From assembly GCF_030253575.1 (NCBI RefSeq), contig NC_080563.1, positions 10,621,001-10,685,000 on the forward strand: a stretch of 64,000 bases of DNA. Reading direction: 5' to 3'. A program made the position numbers and the translations under genes. Positions within the stretch are counted from its first letter, which is position 1, and each line of letters opens with the position of its first letter. Below the pieces are notes generated by a model. It was given only the letters and a program-made list of their open reading frames with translations. It did no database searches and was not told the origin of the DNA. Positions 13,801 to 24,583 of this stretch are shown here, one piece after another. The stretch is from Rhododendron vialii. Its lineage: Eukaryota > Streptophyta > Magnoliopsida > Ericales > Ericaceae.

Positions 13801-13947
13801 TTTCGATCCTGCGAGTGGGTTCTCTCCTCCGTCATCCGCAGCTTCTACGGAATTGAGGCCTGGTTCTGAAACTAGGGTTTCGGATTTTGTGGTGGTTGTT
13901 GATGACACTGAGGAAACTGCTGCGGTGGTCGACTCCTCGCCTTCCAT
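10228..13947 (-). CDS. BORCS6-like protein (BLOC-1-related complex subunit 6 family)
   Basis: Five exons on the minus strand, read from the high end: 13,947-13,681, 13,076-13,010, 12,188-12,140, 11,805-11,761, 10,294-10,228. All junctions are GT-AG and the phases agree, giving 164 aa ending in TGA. Residues 1-50 are Ser/Thr/Glu-rich. Residues 55-164 are helical: DIFRAIEVVERDSVAIAESF, then SSSVDHMQCFSDAAG, ALDAASKGNRYINSCLR, LNKEMKHVDGLAKQL and KILRRNVDALDSAVNR. This pattern matches the plant family I associate with the BORCS6 domain (formerly DUF2365). In animals BORC recruits Arl8 and kinesin to lysosomes; the role in plants is not established. An in-frame ATG 27 codons upstream (14,028) is possible but its extension is not conserved-looking. 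The last intron (10,295-11,760) carries a MULE-type element. Confidence 0.8.
10434..11478. mobile_element. MULE-type non-autonomous DNA transposon with 9-bp target duplication
   Basis: The element runs 10,443-11,469 (1,027 bp). Both sides carry the identical 9-mer TAAAAGTTT (10,434-10,442 and 11,470-11,478), the target-duplication length typical of Mutator-like elements. The ends form long terminal inverted repeats of roughly 150-180 bp, starting GGGAAAAATTCAAAATAC on the left and its complement on the right, diverged by scattered substitutions and one indel of about 20 bases. The interior has no transposase. It contains a CA/CT microsatellite and a pair of related blocks near 10,810-10,930 and 10,950-11,170. 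It sits inside the last intron of the BORCS6-like gene. Confidence 0.85.
10732..10796. repeat. (CT)n microsatellite inside the MULE-type element
   Basis: More than thirty CT units, preceded by (CA)n and C-rich sequence from about 10,638. Protein-like frames on both strands here are low-complexity artefacts. Confidence 0.95.
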
Positions 13948-14209
13948 TTTTTTCCCGCTGTTTTGCAGTCGCAATTGCGAACCGACTGGTAAATCAGAAC
14001 ATTTTGGTAAATCAGAATTGGGTTGCATTCATTTTCGGAGTATGGTGGGTGCTTTTGCAGGAGTGCACAAACACCGTGTTGTGCACCATTTAAGCTGTCC
14101 GTTTAATAATTTAGGCTTTGTTTGGTTAACCGTTTAGTTTTAGTTTTTGTTTTGTTTTCAATCATTACTATATTTTTTTCTCCAATCATTACTTTATTTT
14201 TCCAACTAA
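13948..14209. promoter_or_regulatory. Upstream region of the BORCS6-like gene
   Basis: Expected promoter and 5' leader of the minus-strand gene. No clear TATA box was recognised. From about 14,111 the sequence (GGCTTTGTTTGGTTAACCG) looks like the end of a small DNA transposon, but its partner end was not found nearby. Confidence 0.3.
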
Positions 14210-15180
14210 CGTTTAACCCGTTCTATACACGGGTAAAACTAACACGTTATACTCCCTCCGTTCCATAATATTTGTCCAGTCCGCAAAACGGAGACTATAA
14301 AATAATATATTTCTTTCAAGAAAAAATTCAAATTTTTTTTCATAAGTTAAAAGAACTCGTCAAGATCTAGTAAATTGTTGAATTTTTTTTCAACTTTTCT
14401 TACAAAAATTGTATTATTTTTACGTCTCCGTTTTGCGGACCGGACAAATATTATGGGACGGAGGGAGTAGCATTGTACCCGTTCAAACCTACTTTTATTA
14501 ATTGTCCCGTGTATCGAACGGCCACAACGCTAGAACGGGTTAGTTTTGCCAGTGCATAGAACGGGTTAAACGCTAGTTTTTACTATTTGGAAGATGAAGA
14601 AATATTTAAGACCGATGGAGGGAGGGGTACTTTTGTTGTGTTGGAAGAAGAGGAGGTTTTTAGTATTTGGAAGATGAAGAAATGTTTAAGACAATGATGG
14701 AGGGAGGGGTACTTGTATTACAATAGAATTCAAATGTTTTTGACTTTGTACAAAAAAGACTAAACTCACCTCTATTTAATATTTATACTACTATATGGAT
14801 GATTCTAATCTGAAGATATTTTTTACAAAATATTTCTACACAGAAAATTCTAGATTTATACATGTGGTCTAACAAATTTAGATATTTTGACAAAGAACTT
14901 ATAGCATCTAGAAGCTCGATATTAAGACTCCTCCAAAAATATCATTTATATTTGAGCTTATTTCTTAGGCTCGACTTGGGCTTCGAGAATATTTCAAAAA
15001 AATATCAATGTGAATTTTTTTGTGTTGCTAAGTTTCAGTTCACATGACACAATCTTAGATTGTTCTCACTTTATCTTCTTACCCAAGATTGTTCTCACTT
15101 TCTGCTCCTTGATGGCTGATGCTTTATTTTTATGGTACTTTTTGCTATTGTATGAAGATAAATAAATAAATAAATAAAAA
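14210..15180. repeat. ~750-bp dispersed repeat, copy 1 (with Stowaway insertion)
   Basis: Matches 18,960-19,708 over nearly its whole length apart from the 216-bp MITE. It starts CGTTTAACCCGTTCTATAC, has an inverted copy of that start about 150 bp further in (after discounting the MITE), an internal direct duplication (block TTTGGAAGATGAAGAAAT twice) and an A-rich end (AAATAAATAAATAAATAAA). No coding capacity. The A-rich 3' end suggests a retroposon, the inverted start a foldback element; the class is unresolved. Confidence 0.8.
14250..14469. mobile_element. Stowaway-type MITE (Tc1/mariner), TA target duplication
   Basis: Element 14,252-14,467 (216 bp), flanked by TA on each side. The terminal inverted repeats are CTCCCTCCGT(T/C)CCATAATA and extend about 40 bp to the CCGCAAAACGGAGAC block on both arms. 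This is the classic Stowaway terminus. The paralogous repeat at 18,960 keeps the empty site with a single TA, which proves the insertion and its exact ends. Confidence 0.95.
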
Positions 15181-15353
15181 GAAAGAAAAGGAAATGTGTT
15201 GCTATGGAATATGCTAGAGAGATTCTCAAAGCTTCTTCTCATGCTTTGTTATTGTTTTCTAAGGGAACATGTTAGCTCATGCAAAATAGCCGGAACAGCC
15301 ACAACATTGATAAAAGGCATCCAGATAACATTGCGATATTATTGCAACATTTA

Positions 15354-15686
15354 TTGACGGATGATGCTATGGTGTCCCCGGTCATTTTGGGGACACCGTA
15401 ATTTTTAGCATAATTTAACCATTATGAGCATAACTAAAACCTATTATAAACATAACAAAATCCAAACAAGGTATAACCAAGGAATATCCAAAAAACCAAC
15501 CAAGGCATAACCAAACCCAATCAAGGCATAACTAACAAGTTATGCCTTGCTATGGTTCTGTTATGCTCATAATGGTTTTGGTTATGTTCATAATGGATTT
15601 TGGTTATACTCATAATGGTTTTGTTATGCCAAAAGTTACGGTATCCCCAAAATGACCGGGGACACCAAAGTCATTCCCTTGACGGA
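15354..15686. mobile_element. hAT-like MITE with 8-bp target duplication
   Basis: Element 15,362-15,678 (317 bp) between two copies of TTGACGGA (15,354-15,361 and 15,679-15,686). Near its ends are inverted copies of GGTGTCCCCGGTCATTTTGG, themselves part of a small palindrome (GGTGTCCCC...GGGGACACC). Interior AT-rich with repeated CATAAC words. An 8-bp duplication fits the hAT superfamily; the first and last 12 bases match only loosely. Confidence 0.75.
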
Positions 15687-16525
15687 CTTGATTGTCCAAT
15701 CATTCACTAACAGTTCATACGGATTCGGGCCCTGCCCAAGGCACTCACAAGCAAATTCAAACCCAACATCAGCTCATTAGCCAGGAAGACATGCTGATTT
15801 TTCAAAATAGTTTATGTAACTTCAAAAACTAAAATGTTACAAGTAGCAAGTTTTCCTGAAGCATTTTTACTATCTGCATGCCTAAATTGAAAATGACACA
15901 TCACCATGACAAATAGTTCAGGTTGAATTTGCAAAAATTAATTCACTGAACTTGTTTGGGCAACCAACATTTCACTGACATCAACTAACCGAGCTATATA
16001 TGAAAAAGGGTTTCACCAACTAATATTCCCCCACAACTCGGATAATTTTCAGTCAAAGTTATCCTGTTTCTAACCCCTAGGTGCACTCAAGCCTGTCATT
16101 AAGTTTTGAACGCAGAATAAGGAATAGAGGAGAGGGAAAAAACTATTCTGCATGTACTTGACTATTCTGTTTCTCATCTATTCTCTTTATGCACACGAAT
16201 AAGCACCAATGGGCCCACAAAGACATGAAGTCAACTCAGGTTTGCAGTACCAATGCTAATACCAGTGCTAATGGGCAGATAAACACTTCAGAGCACATAT
16301 GTAGGACTTTTGCATAACTTCGTTGCATATGCACGAAGACAGAATCACAAAGGGAATGGCATTATGGCATAACGATGCATATACAGAAACAAAACTTCAT
16401 CAAGACACTGCATTATCCACAGCAATTATCAAACAAATTCCATCAGAATGTAGTTTGGCACAGTTACAGCCACATGTTCCTAAGAAAAGATGCACCTCGT
16501 ATCAAAACAATTTTCAGAATGGGAA
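15687..16525. other. Gene-free spacer 3' of the mTERF gene
   Basis: No gene recognised. Should include the 3' untranslated region of the minus-strand mTERF gene near its upper end. Confidence 0.4.
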
Positions 16526-17681
16526 TCATTTATTGTGTTTCTTCTTCGAGGATTCTGCCAGTCTCTTGACGTCTTTTGCACTAGAGTAGAACTCCATCAA
16601 TTCATCAGCAACTTCCTTTGGGTGACAAGTTACATATAGCTTCAAAACAAGTTACATATAGCTTCAAAAACCGCTTCTCTTTCATCCTAAATGCCGTCAG
16701 CATTGAAGGTCCTTTAATTTGTGGAAGAAGACCCATATCCTGAATCTTTCCTGCCAGAAGCATCCGTGGCTTCAACACAGCCTCCAAATTGAAGAACAGC
16801 AAAAACGGGTAACCAAGGACCGCATTGGCTGGAAGTTTCATCATGCTCAATATGAAAGTCATGTTCCGTTGAACCTTGTCAATGGATAGTGTCAACATAA
16901 GAGGAGAGCGTCCAACAAGACCCAAAACTTCATCCTCTGAAAATCCAAACTTCTCAAAGTTTGCCAGCTTTGCACGGATTGTTTCGGTGCGTGAGATGGC
17001 AAACAGGGTGACCACATATTTGTACATTTTTTAATCCCTGGAGATCCCAGTCTTGCGAATGTACTCCAACTTCTCATCATTGATAGAGGTTCTGGGAATT
17101 AAAGTGGGGCGAGAAAGAAGCATAGCAATCAAATCCTTTCTACTAACACCCATGTCTTCGTATGTGGCAACGACAGGTTTGATTTTGGTATAAAAGTCAT
17201 AGGTGAGGAGGGAAGGATTCCGTATAATGGCTTTTAGAAGTACTTCCCTTGACCCAAACAATTCTTGGAGATAATCTAGGCGCCCGTCAAAGAACTTATT
17301 AATGCGACTACCAAGGAAGCGGGGGCGACAGTTAATGATCTTTACAAGGTCAGTAGATGAGAGGCCCAACCCAGAAAGCAAGTTGAGTTTGGACTGAAGG
17401 TTGGCAAGATCAACATTCCGCAAAGAAGGTCGCCGTTGAAATATCTTTGCTATATCACTATCACTGCAACCCCAACTCCAAAAAACATCTTTTGAGTCCT
17501 TTGGACGGGCTCCAACCCTTTCTACTGATACCTTTTCTTCTAGTGTTTCACTTGATGGAAACAAGGCAGTAGCAGCAGCAGAGGCAAAGGTGCTCCAATG
17601 CCAGGAAAGCTCCAAAGTTGGGGCTTTTGGAATCCGATATCCCAAAGCTAAGGGGAATAAGTTAACAGGGTTTCGTAACAC
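16526..17681 (-). pseudogene. mTERF family organellar transcription factor, disrupted
   Basis: Single-exon mTERF gene on the minus strand. ATG at 17,681 starts MLRNPVNLFPLALGYR, a basic, hydrophobic N-terminus typical of mitochondrial or plastid targeting. Several ~30-residue mTERF helical repeats follow, with the family signature of a proline-containing loop: WSWGCSDSDIAKIFQRRPSL, LGLSSTDLVKIINCRPRFL, MGVSRKDLIAMLLSRPTLI, FGFSEDEVLGLVGRSPLMLT. Two host-gene lesions are visible. An in-frame TAA at 17,031-17,033 sits where related proteins have a residue before KMYKYVV; one change from TCA would explain it. A 22-bp tandem duplication at 16,626-16,669 shifts the frame near the C-terminus; the expected tail (HPKEVADELMEFYSSAKD) continues in another frame to a stop at 16,526. 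Intact length would be about 377 aa, normal for the family. The rest is well conserved, so inactivation looks recent, unless the two sites are assembly errors. Confidence 0.85.
16626..16669 (-). repeat. 22-bp tandem duplication inside the mTERF gene
   Basis: Units 16,626-16,647 and 16,648-16,669 are identical. Since 22 is not a multiple of three it changes the frame of the last ~35 codons. Identity of the two units indicates a very recent event or an assembly artefact. Confidence 0.9.
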
Positions 17682-18959
17682 AGAGATGGAATGCAGAAGA
17701 AAGAATGGTCATCGATTCATATGTACTTGAGATCAAGGCCTCACAAATTTAACAATCTCAAAACATCCAAACCTATGAACCAATATAAAAAAACATGTTA
17801 ACATGATGTAAAACCGCTAAAATTCCTTCTTCAAATGTGCACATTAAAAAAAGAGAACAGAAAAGCAAAAGGGAAACTATGAATCCTTTTTAAACATCGC
17901 TAACGACTTCAACATATTAAAACAGCGAAATGAGAGTATAAAAATGACAATTTCGGAGGACAACACAGTAACCAACTACTTGTTTCCCCCCAAATTTGAA
18001 GCCCAAAATGCCATCCTGCACCGCAAGCGGTAAGCTTAATAGATGAAGACCCTAATTTTTTATCCTCTTCCCTCATCGTCCCGACTCCCTATCAATTCTA
18101 CCACAAACTTTTGAAATTACTTACAAAGGAAAAATTTATTACAGAATAAGCTATACTTGTCCAAAAGATGCCATCATTAATAGCAAAAGTCATGCTAACG
18201 TCTATAAAGACTTAGATAAAACATTTTGCATCCAAGAAAAGTACCATTCATTGGCAACAAAGAAGCAAGCATCCACGTATCATACATACCAATGAAATCT
18301 CTCTCAGGTCAACAAACAAGAAATACTAGAAATCCACGGCTTCAAGCTCCCAAACAAAGGCTATTAAACGGTGTCGAATAATTTTGTTTAAGGTCCTCAC
18401 TATTTTAATACAAGTACATTTTCTACATTACCCATGAAAAGCAACAAAGAGAACGCGCCATAGATGCCAGAGAGAAGAGAGAGAGAGAGAGGTACGCGTT
18501 CTTATCGTTGCCGGAGCTGCTGAAGTTCTATTTTCGGGTGGTTCTAATTCGGATCCTCCAGTAATTTTAGGGCTGACATGTAGATACAAAGGAGTACTTA
18601 TAGAGGTACATCCTTAGTTTCTCTAATATTACACACTAGGGGTAAGAAGTGTTGTTGGGTTGAACTGCTGTTTAGAATGGTTCTATTTTCTCTAGGGCTG
18701 TCCAAGAAAAATCGAGAACCGTGAAATCGATCCGGACCGAACCGATCCGTGCTTTTTGGATTTTATCCGTGGATTAATGGTCCGGATACGGATTCGAAAA
18801 TTAAGATACGGATTATGATTGGATTTTCATTTCAAAAACCATGAATTAACCGAACCGAACCATAAGATATTTAAAAAAATAAAAAATGTGTGTGTGTGTA
18901 CTGAAGATCAACCTCTCACTCTATAGTTCCTGAAGCAACTATCTTTTTTCATATAATAG
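17682..18959. other. mTERF upstream region and gene-free sequence
   Basis: A GA-rich stretch near 18,470-18,495 may belong to the mTERF leader. At about 18,700-18,870 an AT/GC-mixed block (CCGGACCGAACCGATCCGTG) resembles a common plant dispersed repeat. No gene seen. Confidence 0.35.
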
Positions 18960-19708
18960 CGTTTAACCCGTTCTATACACGGGTAAAACTAACATGTTAT
19001 AGCATTGTGCCCGTTCAAACCTACTTTTATTAATTGTCCCGTGTATCGAACGGGCACAACGCTAGAACCGGTTAGTTTTGCCAGTGCATAGAACGGGTTA
19101 AACACTAGTTTTTACTATTTGGAAGATGAAGAAATGTTTAAGACCGATGGAGGGAGGGGTACTTTTGTTTTGTTGGAAGAAGAGGAGGTTTTTAGTATTT
19201 GGAAGATGAAGAAATGTTTAAGACAATGATGGAGGGAGGGGTACATGTATTACAATAGAATTCAAATGTTTTTGACTTGGTACAAAAATGACTAAACTCA
19301 CCTCTATTTAATATTTATACTACTATATGGATGATTCTAATCTGAAGATATTTCTTACAAAATATTTCTACACAGAAAATTCTAGATTTATACATGTGCT
19401 CTAACAAATTTAGATATTTTGACAAAGAACTTCTAGTATCTAGAAGCTCGATATTAAGACTCCTCCAAAAATATCATTTATATTTGAGCTTATTTCTTGG
19501 GCTCGACTTGGGCTTCCAGAATATTTTAAAAAAATATCAATGTGAATTTTTTTGTGTTGCTAAGTTTCAGTTCACATGACACAATCTTAGATTGTTCTCA
19601 CTTTATCTTCTTACCCAAGATTGTTCTCACTTTCTGCTCCTTGATGGCTGGTGCTTTATTTTTATGGTACTTTCTGCTATTGTATGAAGATAAAAAAAAA
19701 AAAAAAAA
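18960..19708. repeat. ~750-bp dispersed repeat, copy 2 (empty site)
   Basis: Same orientation as the copy at 14,210, closely similar, and ending in a run of A (19,692-19,708). It lacks the Stowaway MITE: the junction reads GTTATAGCATTG with one TA. Two copies flank the mTERF gene about 4.7 kb apart, so unequal recombination between them could delete or duplicate that gene. Confidence 0.85.
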
Positions 19709-19994
19709 GGGAGGTCAGAATTAAGTTTCATCATTTGTGGTTTCTTCATTTCTCTCTCTCAAGCTAGAACCAAAATTAACAAAGGGATTTTACACTTTTC
19801 CCATCTGCCAGGGGCAGTTGAGTGTCTCTCACAATCTAATGGTCAGTTTTGTAAAAAAGTAATGACAACATCTTATCTAGTGAGGAAAATCGTTAACTAT
19901 ATTTATCTTCGTGGCATTCCAGACAATTACAGTCTTATAAAGGTACGGCCAGTTATGTTAAACTCAATCCCTTCTGTTAAACTATACTGGGATC

Positions 19995-20215
19995 CTAATT
20001 GAAGCATTCCATCGAACACGTGGAAGCCACTGAAGCATTATGTTTTTTAAGCCAAATTTTCCAATTACAGTTGGAGATTTTATCAAATACTTGGAAAGCA
20101 ATTGAGGGAAGAATAAGAACCTAATTGAAGCATTCCATCGAACACGTGGAAGCCACTGAAGCATTATGTTTTTTAAGCCAAATTTTTCAATTACAGTTGG
20201 AAAGCAAAGAGGGTA
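19995..20215. repeat. Tandem duplication with 125-bp offset
   Basis: A block of about 85 bases beginning CCTAATTGAAGCATTCCATC at 19,995 recurs at 20,120, followed by a shared TTACAGTTGGA end. Only one or two differences seen. No coding meaning recognised. Confidence 0.85.
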
Positions 20216-22164
20216 AACATATTTTTATTAAATGCAGTAAAGAGGGTAAACAGATTTTTGTTAGGATCAAAGTAACGTCAAAAAATAAGGAAGATTATTA
20301 GGGCGAGAATGAATGGTTTACCTGTTTCAATCGTGGGCAGCGTCCTTGTGGTCGCTGGGGTTTTCGGAAATGGCGTTGACAACGGCTGGAGGGTGGTCGC
20401 TGGGTTGGGTGGTGGTGTGGCAACAGGAGCGAACAGGAGAGAGGAGTGGGAGAGAGAGAGAGAGGAAGGGGAGAGGGAGGGAGGGAGAGAGCGGGAGAGT
20501 AACTTTGGAGGAAGACAGGAAACACGGTGGAGAGAGGAAGCGCGATGGAGAAAAATACAATGACCGTAATCGGTTTTTCAATCCAACGATAGTAACCTAT
20601 TGAATTTGCGATCCAACGGTTGGAGGGGTGCTTATGTTTGTATGAATAGACAAAAGTCTGCTCTGTTTTATAATATAGAATTATTATTTTCTCATCTCTC
20701 TCCAATCATTACTTATATCTTCAATCATTACTCTATTTCTCTCTCCACACACTATCAAAACTAAATTAAACTAAACTTTCAACCAAACACAACCTTTAAT
20801 AGTTCAAATTTTATTTTAACAATGAATGACTCGGATGCTATATAATAAAGATGAGATCTAGATCGTTAGATTGTCGAACGAATGGAATGCATTGCACGAT
20901 ACTGTACAACCATCCTCGCTTATTTAACCTTAACTAGTAAAACATGCGCGAGCAAGAACGGGGACGGGTAAAATAGGACATGAAAAGTTACGTCCCTTGG
21001 GTTGGGGATTCTTCTACTTGGGCTCAGTTGGAGAGACTTCATCGGACTTGTCTTTTTATTCGTAATAATTAATAAAGTGTACCGATTGACATCAAGCCAA
21101 GTACGGAAAGAGATGCCTCATCCACCAAACAATCCATTAGTCTTCAACATCGTGTAATATAGTACACTAACGAGAGAAAATTTATTTCACGGAGCTTTCT
21201 GTTAATAGTAGTTTTACGGAGATGAATCGCGTCCATTTAAAGTATATTAGATGGTCTGAATTTTAATGAAACTTTTGTTGGAAAAATTCGACTAAAGGCA
21301 AAAATCCAGAGAACAATTTCATTGATAACAATCACATGATCGAAACAAATTACAAATACCAAGCAAATTTAACTAAACGAGATACAAACTGAATTTTTCA
21401 GAAAATCAAATCGAGTCCTGTGTGATACCACAGTCTCCTTAAGAAAGATTCGCCGCCTACTGTCGGTGTTGTAGGATCTTGTTCGGAGTCTGCCTTCCAG
21501 GGTTGGCTCGGCTAAACCGCAAGCCGTCGGAACACCACCGTCGACCGCCTTGGCAAACTGACTACCGTCTGTCTCTCTCTCAAGAACGTATATCAGAATA
21601 TGTGAGGAATGTTGTGAAATTTCTAGTGCTTGAACAAAACGGGATGCACCGATATATATAGCAAAAGACCCTTGGTAATAACTCTCACAATGAATTCTGC
21701 ACATTGAATTCTGGAATTGATTTCTGCCATCAAGGAGGGAGGTTATGGGAGTGAATACACCATCAAGGCCATCATGGGGAGGGGTTACGGGAGTTACAAA
21801 ATCCACACATCAATACGTCTATTCATTTTGGTGCGTCCAGATACAACGAACCCGGGACATGCACGGTTGCCTCGGGAGACCCTCCAGTAGCCCCGATTTC
21901 ATTCATCCGAAATTCCGTAAATTTTCAACAACTTTTTTCGAGGAAGAGTTTCAAGATTCGAAAAAATTTCATTAAGATCCAAACTATCTAATATCGAAAT
22001 AGACGGCTAAGATTAAACGGTTGCGTAAATAAGCCATACTAAGCTAATTAACATAGATAAAAAGTTCACAAAGGCTTTTAAATATGAGCACTTTTTCCTC
22101 TTTACACTCAGTCTCTCACAAGGATCAAAAATTTTACTTGGGCCAAACTTCCCCAAAGTTAATT

Positions 22165-22298
22165 ATTAAAGGGTAGTGATTTTACCACACCCTTTTTTGA
22201 TAATGTCACACCCTGCAAGTGTATTTTTTGGTGCAAAAATACACTTGCAGAGTGTGACATTATCAAAAAAAGATATGGCAAAATCATTTCCCTTATTA
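22165..22298. mobile_element. 126-bp hairpin MITE
   Basis: Element 22,169-22,294 is almost entirely an inverted repeat. Both arms carry TTTTTTGATAATGTCACACC and GCAAGTGTATTTTT around a five-base loop. The outer ends AAGGG(T/A)A(G/A)TGATTTT match in inverted order. ATTA lies on both sides (22,165-22,168 and 22,295-22,298), a possible target duplication. Superfamily not settled. Confidence 0.75.
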
Positions 22299-23326
22299 AA
22301 TTAAAATTTAAGTAAATAGAACTTCTCTCCCAGCGTCAAGGCCAAGGGCAACTTTTCTCTCCTTTCGTGCCACCATAACCTTTCCTTTATCCTTCCACGT
22401 GCTACGTATGCCGACAACTTATTCCGAAAATAAAAATTAATTATTCTAATCTTTGTTGCAGGAAACGCCATGGAGGCGTTCCTGCACGAGAAACGCGAAT
22501 CCCTATTTCTCAGTAAAAACGCGATGGGAGCGCTATTATTGCAGTCTTTTACACTTTTTTTTTTTTATAAGCCACACTATCCTCTTTTTTTTAATTTCCA
22601 TAGATTTAATGCACTGAAACTCTTACGTTTGATGCTATCATACTGCGTCAATGGTGTATCCTAGCTACCACCTTCATGTCATTGTTGCATATGGAGATTC
22701 TATATAGCCATATAGGTATGCTATTTATTTGTGCCCATGCTAGCAACATCACAACTAATGGTTATATCATCTATTTTCTCACTCCTTGCCTCAATTTCAG
22801 ATATTCTATCGAATTCAGACCAGTACTAGCATCTAAAATCCTCATATATGTGTTAAACAAAGACCTTAGCTAGTGGAAGGGAGGGGTGGCGGCAAAAAAG
22901 TCGACCGCGGTTGGTGGTATGTTGGACTGTTCGACTCGTTTATCAAACCTAGCAGTTTGCGAGCTTTGCTCGGTTCTGTTCGACTTGTTTAGTAAACGTG
23001 TTGAGCTCAAGTTTTCGGCTCGTTTAGTAAATGAACGAGCCGAGTGGAGCTCGATTCGTTAAAGAAGACTCGACTCGATTAAAGAGACTCGTTTAGTAAA
23101 TAACTAAACTCGGCTCGTTAAGGCTCGACTTGTTTACAGCCCTAGGGTACCACTGAGATAAAATGACATGTTTGTACATAAATTTTAATAGATTAAAGAG
23201 AGTACTGGAAATTTTGTGAGAAAAACAAAATAAGATCGTGAATTTTAAGTTCAGGTAATGAGATTCCAAAAGGGTTAAAACATGTGCCCCAATACCCCTT
23301 GTAAAAGCTCCCCTAGTATACACCAG

Positions 23327-23545
23327 GAGTTGCCCCAGTGGTTTAGACGGAAATTCAGGCTTTGAAAGTACTCCTCAAGGTCTAAATTTTGATTCTCCAC
23401 CAGGTGAGTATCCAGAAGTAAATGGGAGGCCATGACTAGTGTGGCTACGCTAGCTCCTTTGGAGGTTTGGCTTGCACAGTCAGGTTCATATAGTGGCCTG
23501 GCTGTAGGGTTGTTCCTCCATTTAAAAAAGAAGAAGAAGAAGAAG
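23327..23545 (+). mobile_element. SINE-like retroposon (Au-SINE-like)
   Basis: Starts GAGTTGCCCCAGTGGTTTAG, like a tRNA-derived Pol III A box. About 55 bases on, AAGGTCTAAATTTTGATTC occupies the place of the B box. It ends in an A-rich (AAG)n tail. Similar words (AGCTCC...CCCTA) on both sides may be target duplications. Family assignment is from memory of the Au-SINE pattern. Confidence 0.55.
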
Positions 23546-24583
23546 CTCCTCCCCTATTGTTGCCTACGAAACCACACCTAAAAAATGTCATTTTCGTCAT
23601 AACGGGGAAACATTTTATATAACGGTGATCCCACTTTATTGCTAATAATAACACATACTGGATCGAGTAGCATCTAATAGTAAACCTTCAACTCATTTTA
23701 TTAAATCCACGTCAAGCCACATCTACATATATATATTGAACTTTTTTGCGTTTGGGTGATTTTATCCGTGAGTATAAGCAAGAACAACATAAATGCGTTA
23801 TAAAATTTAGTTGGAATAAAAGGGTAAGAATTGAACTAGCGGACTTTGTTTTTTTTGTGGTGATTTGTCTCAAGGCCTCGTTTGATGCCAGTGATAATTC
23901 CTAGTGAAGTGGTAATTAATTATAACAGGGATTTGTGATTGAAATTGGTAAAAAGAAGAGGGATTAGTAGTGACGGGAGTAGTACTCCCACCTCTTGTTT
24001 AATTTGCAACGGATTAAGGCATTGGATCACTAGATCATTTTGATTTCAAGTTGTTGCGATGACCAAACATTATCAATACTTTTCAGCTTCGCCTTAAAAA
24101 TGCAATCAATATTTAAGAGTGCCATCAATATTGAATTGTTTCAAGATCACATTGTCGAGACTCTATTGGGCTTTTAATTAACCTTATATTAAGATAGATA
24201 GACAGAGAAAGAAGTACATCTATGATCTATTTAAATAAGTGTGACGATCATTTTAAGGATCTTTTTCCCTCCGGGAAGGTATATTGTTTACAAACCTATA
24301 CAATCAATGACAACAGCGTATCAGCAAACACCACAACTAATAAGGAAAACCTATCCTTTTTTTTTTTCTTTTTTTTTTTTTACAATTACTGCCGGTAACA
24401 ATGGGTTGTAGTTAAACCTCTCTATTATTCAACTCTACAAGCAGAATATTTCTCCAATTCGAAAGTTCAAAGAATTGCAACAATAAGTTGAAAACTATCG
24501 ATAGCAAAAGTCTTCCTCAATAAACAGAGCTCGATGGCAGGAGAGATACAAAGGCAGGGAAAATGAAGGCGTTATCGCAAAAT

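Noticed and set aside
20298-20705. Frames on both strands over a GA-rich block
   Set aside because: Low-complexity composition and no domain.
14111-20800. Inverted GGCTTTGTTTGGTT-like and AACCAAACACAACC ends as one 6.7-kb transposon enclosing the mTERF gene
   Set aside because: The ends match only loosely and no target duplication was seen; two unrelated MITE ends are more likely.
21369-21806. 145-codon minus-strand open frame
   Set aside because: No recognisable domain, no splice context, surrounded by repeats. Could be part of an old element, but nothing supports that.
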